From NCBI RefSeq assembly GCF_013204845.1, contig NZ_JABMKY010000004.1, positions 1-64,000 on the forward strand: a stretch of 64,000 bases of DNA. The letters are read 5' to 3'. The position numbers and the translations under genes were made by a program. Positions 8,658 to 17,772 of this stretch are shown piece after piece. Source of the stretch: Paenibacillus qinlingensis. GTDB lineage: Bacteria > Bacillota > Bacilli > Paenibacillales > NBRC-103111. How positions within the stretch are numbered: position 1 is the stretch's first letter; each line of letters begins with the position of its first letter. The notes below the pieces were generated by a model. It was not told the DNA's origin. It saw only the letters and a program-made list of their open reading frames with translations, and ran no database searches.

Positions 8658-11600
8658 ATGCTAAAAAAAGCGATAGCCAGTTTGATATGTTTTATCATGG
8701 TGCTGAGCATTGTAGTCGTTGTTAAACCTAAACCTGCGTCCGCTTTAGCGGGTTTTCCAATTTTCAAATATCAGGGGCAGGTCTTGGATCCACTGAAATT
8801 AAAGTATAATCCTACAGACGAGATTATATTTCCACAGGTTATTAACGCGAGGGAACATATCGCGAATCCGTTAGGCAATTATTATTTGTACTATGCTCCT
8901 CACGATGCGCCAGGAGGAATTAATCTGGCTTATTCCGATTCTTTGGACGGTCCCTGGACGGAATACGAGGCTAACCCGTTAATCGCCAATGTTTGGTCTC
9001 CTCATTACAGTGTGTCACATGTGTCCTCACCGTATATGATATGGAACGATGCAGCTCAGAAATTTTACATGTACTACCATGGGGAAAATACGACGACAAG
9101 GGTTGCCTCAACCTTAGACGGCATCAACTTTACGTATGAACAAAAAGCACTTGGCACTAGTGATTTTGTTGGCTTAATGGAAACCTCCTATGCCAAAGTG
9201 TTCAAGTATACGATTCCCTCCAAAAATAATACTTACATCATGCTGCTGATGGGGAATACCACAGCGAATAAAAGAAATATATATCTAGCATGGTCAAATG
9301 ATGGTCTCAGCTGGACAACCCAAAAGAATCCATTGATTACCTCCAATGCATCTGAAGGAACAAACCTGTCCGGTCCTACTTATTTTCCATGGAATGGAAA
9401 GCATTATGTAGCTTACCATGCGTCTTCGGGCAATGTGCATATCACCGAGGTTGGTGCTAATTTTGACCTGGAGAACCATCTGGGCATACTGCATGACTCT
9501 GATGATGTGATTGACCGGGGACGAACGGCCTCGGCTAACTTTGTATATGACGGTGAAGATTTATACATGTTCTATGAGCAGGGCGACCGATTAGGCGGTG
9601 TGCTGGCCTATGCCAAGATGGATCCGAATGCAGTTGAGCCTATTGACGAGATACCCCCACTGCCGCCAGGCCCATTCAAATCTTTTAACGACGATATGAA
9701 TAAGTATTCACGAGGCTGGTCCAAATTGGTCAATGGGCCTGGTTCCGTAACGCAAGATAGCGGGAATGTGAAAATTATAGACTCGAGCACCGCTTTTTCA
9801 ACCTTTTTACTAAAAACCGATTTCACGCCTTTGGTGGGAGCCTTCACCGTAGAGTATAGAGCTAAGGTAAATACGGCAAACACCTTAAATGAATTTACAA
9901 TCCGAAGCGGTAATTATCAGATCGGACTTTATTTAAAGTATGGCACACAAGGTACGGCGCAGAATAAAGCTAGCAGCCCAGTCAAGACTGCTACTTTGGA
10001 TACAACCGTGTATCACGATTACAGAGTCGTTGTTCACGCTAATTATACGTATGACTTATACATTGACGGTCAACTGGCCTGGGCTGGAGCAGCTAGTTTA
10101 GGTACCGGCGGAAATGTGATGAAAATTGGTGGAGACACGTCTCCTATCGCTGATATTACATTGGACCATGTCAAAATGGGCAGTGGTGAAATCATTCCAG
10201 GAACAGCGGTTATTAATACGGTATCACCAGTTGACGTGAATACGTATGTCAACGTTGCTCCAACATTGCCTTCAACTGTGTCTGTTACGTATAGTGACGA
10301 GTCGGTTGAAACGCTGCCGGTTACGTGGGACAGCCTATCACCTGTTCAATATGCGGCAGAAGGTACCTTTACTATACAAGGAACTGTAGCGGGGACAGCC
10401 ATACGAGCGGAGGCGCATATCACTGTAGGAGCTAGTCCGGCTGCTATCGTCAGCTTCGAGCCCAAGTTGGTTACGACCGCTGTAGGAGCAGCGCCAGTAT
10501 TGCCTTCACATGTGACTGCTGTGTACGACGATCAGTCGCAAAAATCACACCCTGTCATCTGGGATACTGTGGCACCATCGCAATATGCGCAGGCAGGAAG
10601 CTTTGTTGTGTATGGTTCAGTAGAGGGGACAGATGTGAGAGCGGAGGCTCAAGTCACTGTCAATCCTAACCCGGCGATTGTTAGTATCAATCCGATTGGC
10701 GTGTTAACAAGTAAAGGTATAGCGCCAGTGCTTCCTACCGTAGTAACAGCCGTGTATGATGATCAATCGACTTCATCGCAGTCCGTTACATGGGATCTCG
10801 TGGATGCTTCTCAGTATGCTGCGGCAGGTTCGTTTGTGGTCCAAGGAGATGTTGCAGGCACAAGCATTCGCGCAGTAGCGAATATTACGGTAACGGAAAT
10901 TCCAGCTGTTATTCTATCGATTGAGCCTGTAGCCGTAAGCACGACAACAGGGGTAGCGCCGATATTACCGACGGTTGTAACAGCCGTATATGATAATCAG
11001 CTAACCTCCCAGCTTCAGGTTGTTTGGGACAACATCGCTCCAACGCTTTATGCCCAAGCAGGTACCTTTGCCGTTCATGGATCAGTAGCCGGAACTGCGC
11101 TGCAAGCGACTGCGAATGTAACAGTGACAGCTAGTCCTAACCATGGAGAGGACCCGGATGATACGACGGACGATACGTCTAACGGATCGGGCAGCGGCGG
11201 CGGTGTCATCACTGTACCTGTTAAAGAAGAGCCCAAGGATCCGAATACATCCACAGTAATAATTCAAGATCTAGACATGGTTAAAGCCATTGAGGGAGCT
11301 GTTAACGGAACGATAAGCTTAAGTGTTTCAGCAGAGTCGACAACGAAGAAGCTTGTCATACAAGTTCCTGTTGCGTTGCTGAACAAAGCGGATGCGAACC
11401 AAGTGAAACAGATTGCATTCCATGCAGGCGACTCTAAGGTCATCCTACCTCTTCAAGCATTGAAGCAACAGGTGGGGACTGATGCGAAGAATATTCAGGT
11501 TGTCGTAACGAACGTTGAACAAGGAGCACTTTCCGAGCAGGTAAGACAATCCATTGGGAGCGGCAGTGTATTCCAATTTGACTTGCAAGTGGATGGAAAG

Positions 11601-12356
11601 TCGACGAAGAACTTGAGTACCGAGGGTGTCCGCATAGCCGTCAACTATACGCTGAAACCAGGAGAATCTCCAGAGAAAGTCATCGTAAGCTATGTGAACG
11701 CATCAGGGAAGTTAGAGGTAGTTGTGAACGGGGCTTACAATACAGCTACAGGACAAGTGGAGTTCACTACTGCAGAGCTTGGCAACTATGCTGTATTCTA
11801 CAAGGATGTTACCTTCCAAGACATCAGTGATGTATCTTGGGCGCAAGCAAGTATTGACGCTTTGGCAGCGAGAGAAATAATCCGTGGCGTGAGTGAAGCG
11901 AGTTTTGCACCGAATAGCCCGGTTACAAGAGCAGAATTCGTGACACTGCTGATGAGAGCCTTCGGCTTCGATCAAGAACAAGCTACGTCAAACACCTTCT
12001 CAGACATTGATCAGAAAGATTGGTACTATAGCTCAACTGCGATAGCTAGGCAGCTTGGTATCATAAGTGGCCGAGAAGACGGAAGCTTTGGTGCAGGGGA
12101 TGAGATATCTAGACAAGATATGGCGGTTATGGCTTATCGCACTTTACTGGCGCTAAAAGCAAGCATCCAGACGAATGCTGGCTCCAAGGAATTTAACGAT
12201 GCGGCTGACATCTCGGATTATGCGGCAGAAGCAGTCAGCACCATGCAAAAAGCAGGTATCCTTGAAGGAAGCGACGGCAGCTTTATGCCAAGCGACAGCA
12301 CGACAAGAGCGCAAGCGGCTGTAATCATATACCGTTTATTGAATAAGTTAAAATAA
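8658..12356 (+). CDS. SLH-anchored secreted glycosidase-like protein with four Ig-like repeats
   Basis: A 1232-residue cell-surface protein. A signal peptide (about 1-30, cleaved after ASALA) leads into a region with repeated Trp/Tyr-rich strands, such as YYLYYAPHDAPGGINLAYS, resembling the five-bladed propeller of GH43/GH32-type enzymes (about 32-330). Residues about 345-510 look like a LamG/concanavalin-type sugar-binding domain. Four bacterial Ig-like (Big_4) repeats of 77-78 residues start near 519, 596, 673 and 751. An acidic linker and a stalk domain lead to three SLH domains (about 1052-1107, 1113-1168 and 1177-1232) that bind secondary cell-wall polymer. AAAAAGGAGC precedes the ATG. 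Catalytic acids and exact GH family cannot be fixed by eye, so activity is inferred. Confidence 0.85.
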   Translation: MLKKAIASLICFIMVLSIVVVVKPKPASALAGFPIFKYQGQVLDPLKLKYNPTDEIIFPQVINAREHIANPLGNYYLYYAPHDAPGGINLAYSDSLDGPWTEYEANPLIANVWSPHYSVSHVSSPYMIWNDAAQKFYMYYHGENTTTRVASTLDGINFTYEQKALGTSDFVGLMETSYAKVFKYTIPSKNNTYIMLLMGNTTANKRNIYLAWSNDGLSWTTQKNPLITSNASEGTNLSGPTYFPWNGKHYVAYHASSGNVHITEVGANFDLENHLGILHDSDDVIDRGRTASANFVYDGEDLYMFYEQGDRLGGVLAYAKMDPNAVEPIDEIPPLPPGPFKSFNDDMNKYSRGWSKLVNGPGSVTQDSGNVKIIDSSTAFSTFLLKTDFTPLVGAFTVEYRAKVNTANTLNEFTIRSGNYQIGLYLKYGTQGTAQNKASSPVKTATLDTTVYHDYRVVVHANYTYDLYIDGQLAWAGAASLGTGGNVMKIGGDTSPIADITLDHVKMGSGEIIPGTAVINTVSPVDVNTYVNVAPTLPSTVSVTYSDESVETLPVTWDSLSPVQYAAEGTFTIQGTVAGTAIRAEAHITVGASPAAIVSFEPKLVTTAVGAAPVLPSHVTAVYDDQSQKSHPVIWDTVAPSQYAQAGSFVVYGSVEGTDVRAEAQVTVNPNPAIVSINPIGVLTSKGIAPVLPTVVTAVYDDQSTSSQSVTWDLVDASQYAAAGSFVVQGDVAGTSIRAVANITVTEIPAVILSIEPVAVSTTTGVAPILPTVVTAVYDNQLTSQLQVVWDNIAPTLYAQAGTFAVHGSVAGTALQATANVTVTASPNHGEDPDDTTDDTSNGSGSGGGVITVPVKEEPKDPNTSTVIIQDLDMVKAIEGAVNGTISLSVSAESTTKKLVIQVPVALLNKADANQVKQIAFHAGDSKVILPLQALKQQVGTDAKNIQVVVTNVEQGALSEQVRQSIGSGSVFQFDLQVDGKSTKNLSTEGVRIAVNYTLKPGESPEKVIVSYVNASGKLEVVVNGAYNTATGQVEFTTAELGNYAVFYKDVTFQDISDVSWAQASIDALAAREIIRGVSEASFAPNSPVTRAEFVTLLMRAFGFDQEQATSNTFSDIDQKDWYYSSTAIARQLGIISGREDGSFGAGDEISRQDMAVMAYRTLLALKASIQTNAGSKEFNDAADISDYAAEAVSTMQKAGILEGSDGSFMPSDSTTRAQAAVIIYRLLNKLK

Positions 12357-12375
12357 TAGAACGATCGACAACTAA

Positions 12376-12430
12376 AAAGGACTGCCGCCAAAGCTTCGAA
12401 TTCACGAACCTTGGCGGCAGTCCTTTATTG
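12376..12430. terminator. Bidirectional terminator between convergent genes
   Basis: A near-perfect 16-bp stem, with arms AAAGGACTGCCGCCAA (12376-12391) and TTGGCGGCAGTCCTTT (12411-12426). A-rich sequence lies to the left and T-rich to the right. It serves the SLH protein gene and the convergent dehydrogenase gene. Confidence 0.88.
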
Positions 12431-13387
12431 CTATCCGATCACATTCACCGGCAGACCCTCTACAAAACTCCGCGCATTACTGCTCGCAACGGCCATCAAC
12501 CTAGCTCTCGCTTCTTTCGTTGCCCATGCGATATGCGGGGTAATAATCACGTTCTGCGCATGCAGCAAGGGATTATCCGTCTTTGGCGGTTCAACCGTCA
12601 GCACGTCAAGCCCCGCACCAGCGAGGCGGCCTTCGTTCAAAGCTTGCGCCACATCCGCTTCGTTAAGCAATCCACCTCTGGCTGTATTAATCAGAATGGC
12701 CGACGGTTTCATCCTAGCAATCCGTTCTGCATTGATCAGCTCATTCGTAGCTGGGGTCAGCGGACAATGCAAGCTTACAACATCAGCACGCTGCAGCAAC
12801 TCCTCCAGCGATACCCATTCTATGCCTTCCACCGGTTGTGGCACACTTCGTCCGCTATTTGTCGCAATGACCTTCATGCCCATCGCCCCAGCAATGAGCG
12901 CCGTTTGTTTGCCAATTTGGCCAAGACCGATCAGTCCCATCGTTTGGCCACTTAGCTCAACAAGAGGGGAGACACTGTAGCTGAAATTAATCGATCCAGC
13001 CCAATCTCCTTGAAGCACACTGTCACTATGGCGCTGCACCCGATGGCAGAATTCTAATAGGAGTGCAAAAACCAACTGAGCAACCGAATGCGTACTATAT
13101 GCGGGCACATTAGTAACAATAACCCCCTGAGCCTTCGCGGCTTGGATATCCACAATATTGTAGCCAGTCGCCAAAACACCGACATATCTTAGTTTAGGCA
13201 GTTGTCTCAGAGTGCCAGCGGAGAGAGGCGTTTTGTTCGTTAACACGATGTCAGCATGTACGGCGCGTTCTACAATCTCGGACTCAGATGTACGTTCATA
13301 GACCGTCAACTCGCCTAACGCTTGGAAACCACTCCAGTCCAGATCGCCTGGATTTAACGTATAGCCATCAAGTACAACAATGTTCAT
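12431..13387 (-). CDS. D-2-hydroxyacid dehydrogenase (glycerate/phosphoglycerate dehydrogenase family)
   Basis: An NAD(P)-dependent enzyme of about 318 residues that interconverts a 2-hydroxyacid and a 2-ketoacid. The Rossmann motif GLIGLGQIGKQTA lies mid-protein. The catalytic Arg is in INTARGGLLNE, the Glu in the VEPP segment and the His in ITPHIAWAT, so the active-site triad is complete. Substrate is uncertain; glycerate/hydroxypyruvate is common for this subgroup. I chose the ATG at 13387 because AGGAG sits 7 nt upstream. A GTG one codon earlier (13390) is possible. It follows the RluA gene by 42 nt and may be read through from it. Confidence 0.88.
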   Translation of the reverse strand: MNIVVLDGYTLNPGDLDWSGFQALGELTVYERTSESEIVERAVHADIVLTNKTPLSAGTLRQLPKLRYVGVLATGYNIVDIQAAKAQGVIVTNVPAYSTHSVAQLVFALLLEFCHRVQRHSDSVLQGDWAGSINFSYSVSPLVELSGQTMGLIGLGQIGKQTALIAGAMGMKVIATNSGRSVPQPVEGIEWVSLEELLQRADVVSLHCPLTPATNELINAERIARMKPSAILINTARGGLLNEADVAQALNEGRLAGAGLDVLTVEPPKTDNPLLHAQNVIITPHIAWATKEARARLMAVASSNARSFVEGLPVNVIG

Positions 13388-13429
13388 CACTTTGCTCCTT
13401 TTGTTGGTTTACCCAATCCTTTACAAACT

Positions 13430-14440
13430 TTACTTCTTAACACCAGGCTCTTTAAAAGGGTTCAAAAACACCTTCGGAATATGCGTCTCAAAACGCATTA
13501 ACGTGCCTGTCGTCGGGTGCAAAAAGGCGAGCACACGCGCATGCAGACCCAGTCGATTGATCTCTTTTGATTTGGATCCGTACTTTTTATCCCCAGCAAC
13601 GGGGTGCCCGATATCCTGCATATGAACGCGGATCTGGTTTTTGCGGCCGGTCTCCAAATTCACCTCAAGCAGAGAGAAGCTCTTGTTCGCTTGCAGCGTT
13701 TTGTAATGCGTGACCGCATGCTGTCCGTCGTTCGGATACGGTGTGGAGAACATTTTGAGCGATTTGGCGTGCTCCTTGAGCCAGGAAGAAATCGTTCCTT
13801 CAGGCTTACGCACCATGCCTTCCACTAGAGCAACATATGTCCGCTCCTTGACACTCTCTTGCCATGTGTTCTGTAGGTGCTGCTGTGCCTGTTCGTTTTT
13901 GGCAAACATCATCACACCTGATGTGTCCCGATCTAGGCGATGAACGACAAAAATCCGTGCCTTCGGGTCATGATTCCGCACATGCGCCGTAAGTTGGCGA
14001 TAGGCCGTAATTTGATTTTCCTGCGTATCCGTTGCAATGGATAGAAGGCCAGCATCCTTTTGAATGACAATAACATCGTGATCTTCATGTAAAATCGTCA
14101 TCCCGGCTAGCGGGATATCTTCCACAACTTTGTCTTTGTTGATCGTGACTATCATTTCCGGTTGCAAAGGGTGATTATAAGCCGTTACTGCTTTGCCATT
14201 CACGGCGACTTGTCCACGAGCGAGGATAGCTTTAACCGCATTTCGCCCTAGACTTGATAGCTTTTCCAACAAAAAGGGCAGAAGCTCAGTAGGTTCCTTC
14301 ACTGTATACTGGCGAGTGCTCGACTCCTGACCACCTTTAGCAGTACCTGCTTGTGTTGATTGGATTTGTGCTTTATTCGTTCCAAATTTCGGTTTATGGC
14401 TGGGGCTTCCTTTTGGACGTGAACCTTGTTTCTTTTGCAT
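13430..14440 (-). CDS. RluA-family pseudouridine synthase
   Basis: Isomerises uridine to pseudouridine in rRNA or tRNA. The 336-residue protein has a basic, Ser/Lys-rich N-terminal tail of about 45 residues and an S4-like RNA-binding segment (about 50-105, including NAVKAILARGQVAVNGK). The catalytic domain carries the RluA motif HRLDRDTSG with nucleophile Asp170, followed by RKNQIRVHMQDIGHPVAGDKKYG. AGGAGG lies 10 nt before the ATG. The long charged tail is unusual and may contribute to RNA binding. The target uridine cannot be assigned; RluB/E/F-type alternatives are unlikely because the motif is of the RluA class. Confidence 0.92.
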   Translation of the reverse strand: MQKKQGSRPKGSPSHKPKFGTNKAQIQSTQAGTAKGGQESSTRQYTVKEPTELLPFLLEKLSSLGRNAVKAILARGQVAVNGKAVTAYNHPLQPEMIVTINKDKVVEDIPLAGMTILHEDHDVIVIQKDAGLLSIATDTQENQITAYRQLTAHVRNHDPKARIFVVHRLDRDTSGVMMFAKNEQAQQHLQNTWQESVKERTYVALVEGMVRKPEGTISSWLKEHAKSLKMFSTPYPNDGQHAVTHYKTLQANKSFSLLEVNLETGRKNQIRVHMQDIGHPVAGDKKYGSKSKEINRLGLHARVLAFLHPTTGTLMRFETHIPKVFLNPFKEPGVKK

Positions 14441-14530
14441 ATTAAAAATTCCTCCTAGTACGATGGCTTACCTTCCGGTCAGATCATTCGACCTCCAATA
14501 TACCACGTTCATAAAAGCAAATGAAATGAT

Positions 14531-15556
14531 CTACAGCTTCTGAATCGTACTCCCCGTGAAAAAATCCCCCTGCAGCCGCACATGCTCAAAAGGTAAATGC
14601 GGATTCGCAATCCGCCATAGCATGCGATCGGCTGCGCGATAACCGGTCTCACGAATCGGCAGCTGAGGGCGAGAACAGAGCGGCAGCGTATCGCTTTGCT
14701 CATTCAACAGCGCAACCAGCGAGCACTGCTGTGGCACGTTCACGCCTAATCGACGAAGTGTATGGTACACAGGCGCAGCTTCCTCATCGATGCCGCAAAT
14801 CACAGCCGTTGGCTGACGCAGCTCATATTTCTGCTGGAAATCCTGCAACCACCCCTCCGACCCATCTCGCTCTATCGCGTGTTCACTAGGATCCACCATC
14901 ACACCAGCCTCTTTCATCGCTTCGGTGAAAGCCTGCCACCGGATAACGAATCCGCGTTGATCCTTCGTATCACCTACATAAAGAATGTTCCTGTGGCCCA
15001 TTCGAACTAACCTTCGCACCGCCTGATAAACCGCCTCGTACACATCCCAAATTACACTATCGACCTTGGACTCCGGCGGCGGAAAATTCAACAAAATCCG
15101 CGGGAGCTGCACCTCTAACAGTTTTTGCTCCAAGAGATCCCAATTCATCCGCGGTGCGATAAACACCCCCTCCGCATATAACAAACCTTCGTCCTCAGCC
15201 CAGTCTTCAAATTGTGATGGCTTTAATTTAGGCGGAATGAGAAGTGGTTGTACCGTGTGGCCAAACTCCATGAAACGTTCATGCAAGCCTTGCAGCAGCA
15301 AGCGGTTGAAGTTCAAAGATTGTTTATTCTGGACGAGCACGAACCTGCGCTGCACGACGGGATATGGTGAAATGAGATCTTGCTGAAGTGTTTGTTTCTG
15401 ATCTTTGGTCATGTAGCCAAGCTCGCGCGCGAGCTTGAAGACTTCACTTCGTGTCTGCTCTGACATACCAGGCAGTCCGCGCAGCGCCTTGGACACCGTT
15501 TGTATCGTTAAACCGAGCTGAGCGGCTAAATCGTGGAGTGTAATTCTTTTTCGCAT
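14531..15556 (-). CDS. LacI/GalR-family transcriptional regulator
   Basis: A 341-residue repressor. The N-terminal HTH (ITLHDLAAQLGLTIQTVSKALRG, about residues 4-26) and hinge are followed by a periplasmic-binding-type effector domain. That domain carries RMGHRNILYVGD and a C-terminal GYRAADRMLWRIANP segment. The motif ends in a short tail as in LacI proteins of Paenibacillus that control single catabolic genes. It is divergent from the FAD oxidoreductase gene. The region between them holds phased TTAAACTA repeats that are good operator candidates, so it probably controls that enzyme and itself. The effector is unknown. Confidence 0.9.
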   Translation of the reverse strand: MRKRITLHDLAAQLGLTIQTVSKALRGLPGMSEQTRSEVFKLARELGYMTKDQKQTLQQDLISPYPVVQRRFVLVQNKQSLNFNRLLLQGLHERFMEFGHTVQPLLIPPKLKPSQFEDWAEDEGLLYAEGVFIAPRMNWDLLEQKLLEVQLPRILLNFPPPESKVDSVIWDVYEAVYQAVRRLVRMGHRNILYVGDTKDQRGFVIRWQAFTEAMKEAGVMVDPSEHAIERDGSEGWLQDFQQKYELRQPTAVICGIDEEAAPVYHTLRRLGVNVPQQCSLVALLNEQSDTLPLCSRPQLPIRETGYRAADRMLWRIANPHLPFEHVRLQGDFFTGSTIQKL

Positions 15557-15596
15557 ACGTCTGAGATGCCCCTTTTCTGACTGCCTTCTGTACCTC

Positions 15597-15643
15597 TAAT
15601 TTTAAACTAAAGTTAAACTAAAAAGAAGGTTAATTTTAAACTA
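15597..15643. promoter_or_regulatory. Phased TTAAACTA repeats, probable LacI-type operator
   Basis: The divergent promoter region holds TTAAACTAAA at 15602-15611 and 15613-15622 (11-bp period) and a third TTAAACTA at 15636-15643. A 13-bp direct repeat TAATTTTAAACTA occurs at 15597 and 15631. The 11-bp phasing puts two copies on one DNA face. Position between the LacI gene and its probable target supports an operator; binding is inferred. Confidence 0.5.
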
Positions 15644-15714
15644 CACTAAGAGAGAAGCAAGCAACTGAGAGACAAGTAAACTTACCAACAATGAAGCTAA
15701 GGGAGCGAAATCAG

Positions 15715-17058
15715 ATGATCAAACAGATAGAAGCAGATGTGGTAGTAGTAGGTGGAGGTCCAGCGGGTGTCAATGCGGCGATTGCAGCAGGGAGAAGTGG
15801 GGCCAAAACCGTTTTGATCGAGAAATACGGCTTTATTGGCGGCATGTCGACGGCAGCGCTTGTGTATCCTTGGATGACGTTTCATACAACAGATGGCAAA
15901 CAAGTCATTGCGGGGCTCGCGCAAGAAATTATTGACCGCCTTATGGCGATGAACGCATCCCCGGGACATCTTCGGGATACCGTTGGGTTCGTGAATACGA
16001 TCACACCTTATCACCCTGAAATATACAAAGTTCTTGCTGTCGATATGCTCAAAGAAGCGGGTGTTAAGCTGCTTTTCCATAGTTTTGTCGATCATGTGGA
16101 GACCGTGGACAATCGCATTCAATCCGTTCAGTTGACATCCAAATCCGGCCGAATTGATGTAAGAGGCAAAGTATTCATCGACACAACAGGTGATGCTGAT
16201 CTCGCGTATCTGTCTGGTGCGCCATGCCTCAAAGGGCGTGATGGGGATAAAGCCACACAGCCAATGACGATGAAATTCAGAATGCGCGGTGTGAATTTGC
16301 CTGCAGTGAAACAATACATGATTGACCATCCAGACGAGTTTTATAAAAAGACGCCTTTCTCCGAGCTCGCTGATCTCCCTCTTTCTGGAGTACTCGGCTA
16401 TTTTAAACACTGGAAGGAAGCGAACCTTCCGATTAATCGTGATCAAGTACTGTTCTTCACAGGTCCTGAGGATGACGAAGTACTGGTCAATACTACGCGT
16501 GTGCAGGGGCTGGATGGCACCAATGTGGAGGATTTGACAGAGGCCGAGGAGCTTGGGCGCAAACAGGTGTTGATGGTTGCTGAATTTATGCGCAATAACT
16601 TGCCAGGCTTCGAAAAAGCCTCCATCTCCAACGTTGGCGCGCAAATTGGTATCCGTGAAACGCGCCGGATCGATGGCCAGTATGCGCTGCAAGTGGAGGA
16701 TGTCGTGCAGGGGCGTCATTTTGATGACGTTATCGCACGCAGCGGCTATCCGATCGACATCCACGATCCGTCTGGCAAAGGCGTAACGGCAGCTTGGGTC
16801 GAAGGGGACGGTGCCTACGACATCCCGTACCGCTGCCTGCTGCCGCAAAAAATCGAAAACCTGCTCACCGCAGGTCGCTGCATCTCGACTACGCATGAAG
16901 CGCTCGCAACGACGCGCCTCACGCCTAGCTGCATGGCTACGGGCCAAGCTGCAGGCTCCGCTGCTGGACTCGCTGTGAAGCACGGCGTGCTGCCAGCTGA
17001 GATTAACGTCGCCGAGCTGCAAGCCGTCCTCGAGAAGGACGGAGCTTTGTTGAAGTAA
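15715..17058 (+). CDS. FAD-dependent oxidoreductase (FAD_oxidored family)
   Basis: A 447-residue flavoprotein. The dinucleotide-binding motif VVVGGGPAGVNAA is at residues 10-22, followed by an Arg/Glu pair (LIEKYGFIGGMSTA). A GDADLAYLSG motif lies mid-protein. The C-terminal FAD contact block is LLTAGRCISTTHEALATTRL with a downstream SCMATGQAAG. These are the marks of the FAD_oxidored family, often found near sugar or polyol catabolism genes; the substrate is unknown. I chose the ATG at 15715 because AAGGGAG lies about 9 nt before it. The ATG at 15691 has no ribosome site. It is divergent from the LacI-type regulator. Confidence 0.88.
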   Translation: MIKQIEADVVVVGGGPAGVNAAIAAGRSGAKTVLIEKYGFIGGMSTAALVYPWMTFHTTDGKQVIAGLAQEIIDRLMAMNASPGHLRDTVGFVNTITPYHPEIYKVLAVDMLKEAGVKLLFHSFVDHVETVDNRIQSVQLTSKSGRIDVRGKVFIDTTGDADLAYLSGAPCLKGRDGDKATQPMTMKFRMRGVNLPAVKQYMIDHPDEFYKKTPFSELADLPLSGVLGYFKHWKEANLPINRDQVLFFTGPEDDEVLVNTTRVQGLDGTNVEDLTEAEELGRKQVLMVAEFMRNNLPGFEKASISNVGAQIGIRETRRIDGQYALQVEDVVQGRHFDDVIARSGYPIDIHDPSGKGVTAAWVEGDGAYDIPYRCLLPQKIENLLTAGRCISTTHEALATTRLTPSCMATGQAAGSAAGLAVKHGVLPAEINVAELQAVLEKDGALLK

Positions 17059-17381
17059 GCATTGCTTGCGTGCTTTGACGCTCTAGCCCGTTCAAATTAG
17101 CATGAAAACATACAGTTAAACTCCTGCATTTTTGCCACATAATCATATTATATGGAAAACCTCCAGCTATTTTTCGGGTTCCTAGCGCTTTTGCGTAAAA
17201 TCCCCGAAATTAACGGGAGTTTTTCCATTTATTTTCCATTCTCAAGCGAGAAATGTGAATTTAGCTGTAGATTTTCCAGTTAATCCAGTGTCAGGACGGT
17301 ACGGAGGTTGGGCACTCGCATACACCCACGCAAATCAGGGAACACTAGCACGTACATATCCAACGTGAGAGGTGGTTTCCT
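17059..17381. other. Intergenic region with a diverged copy of the TCCAGTTA repeat family
   Basis: No gene is seen in these 323 bases. The stretch holds AAAACCTCCAGCTATT (17156-17171), a 16-mer found reverse-complemented at 55600-55615. It also has ACGGGAGTTTTTCC and a terminal TTTTCCAGTTAAT. These match the inverted-repeat family seen at 55.5-55.6 kb and 61.6-61.8 kb. A ribosome site for the next small gene lies at its right edge. Confidence 0.6.
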
Positions 17382-17606
17382 ATGCTTTTATACCAATTAA
17401 CGCAATGGTTCGAAGAACGTACCACTCTACAACAAGCGCTGCAACGTGAACCGGCAGAATCCGCTGGCGAAATCAGCCAGAGAATCCAAGAAGTCGAGCA
17501 GCAACTTTATTCCCACGCCGAACGCTGGAAAAATGCCATTGAAGAAGCATCCTACCTGCAATTCCCGTATGAAGTCCCGCATTTGGACGACGACATGGTT
17601 CTTTAA
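17382..17606 (+). CDS. Small acidic coiled-coil hypothetical protein
   Basis: A 74-residue protein with no recognised family. It is almost all helix-forming and rich in Glu and Gln (ESAGEISQRIQEVEQQLYSHAERW), with heptad-like spacing that suggests a short coiled coil. It ends in an acidic tail (HLDDDMVL). There is no signal peptide or membrane segment. GAGAGGTGG lies about 7 nt before the ATG, and a terminator-like hairpin follows, so it looks like a real single-gene unit. Function unknown. Confidence 0.65.
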   Translation: MLLYQLTQWFEERTTLQQALQREPAESAGEISQRIQEVEQQLYSHAERWKNAIEEASYLQFPYEVPHLDDDMVL

Positions 17607-17633
17607 CAGTCTGTTATTTGTATAAATGCCACT

Positions 17634-17668
17634 AAAGTCGTCCCGCATGGGAGGGCTTTCCTTTGTAT
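17634..17668 (+). terminator. Probable terminator after the small coiled-coil gene
   Basis: Arms AAAGTCGTCCC (17634-17644) and GGGAGGGCTTT (17648-17658), with one mismatch and one wobble, are followed by a T-rich stretch. Confidence 0.6.
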
Positions 17669-17772
17669 TTCAACCGTTTTCGTGTAGAATTAGTGGAGGT
17701 AGTTCAAAAAGTCCATTTTTGAACACGAATTAGAAGGCACGATAACCCAGAATAGAACGAGGTTTTTTTCAT

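Noticed and set aside
15697..17022. A 441-codon open frame antisense to the FAD oxidoreductase gene
   Set aside because: It shows no protein family features and has no ribosome site, and the opposite strand encodes a clear FAD enzyme.
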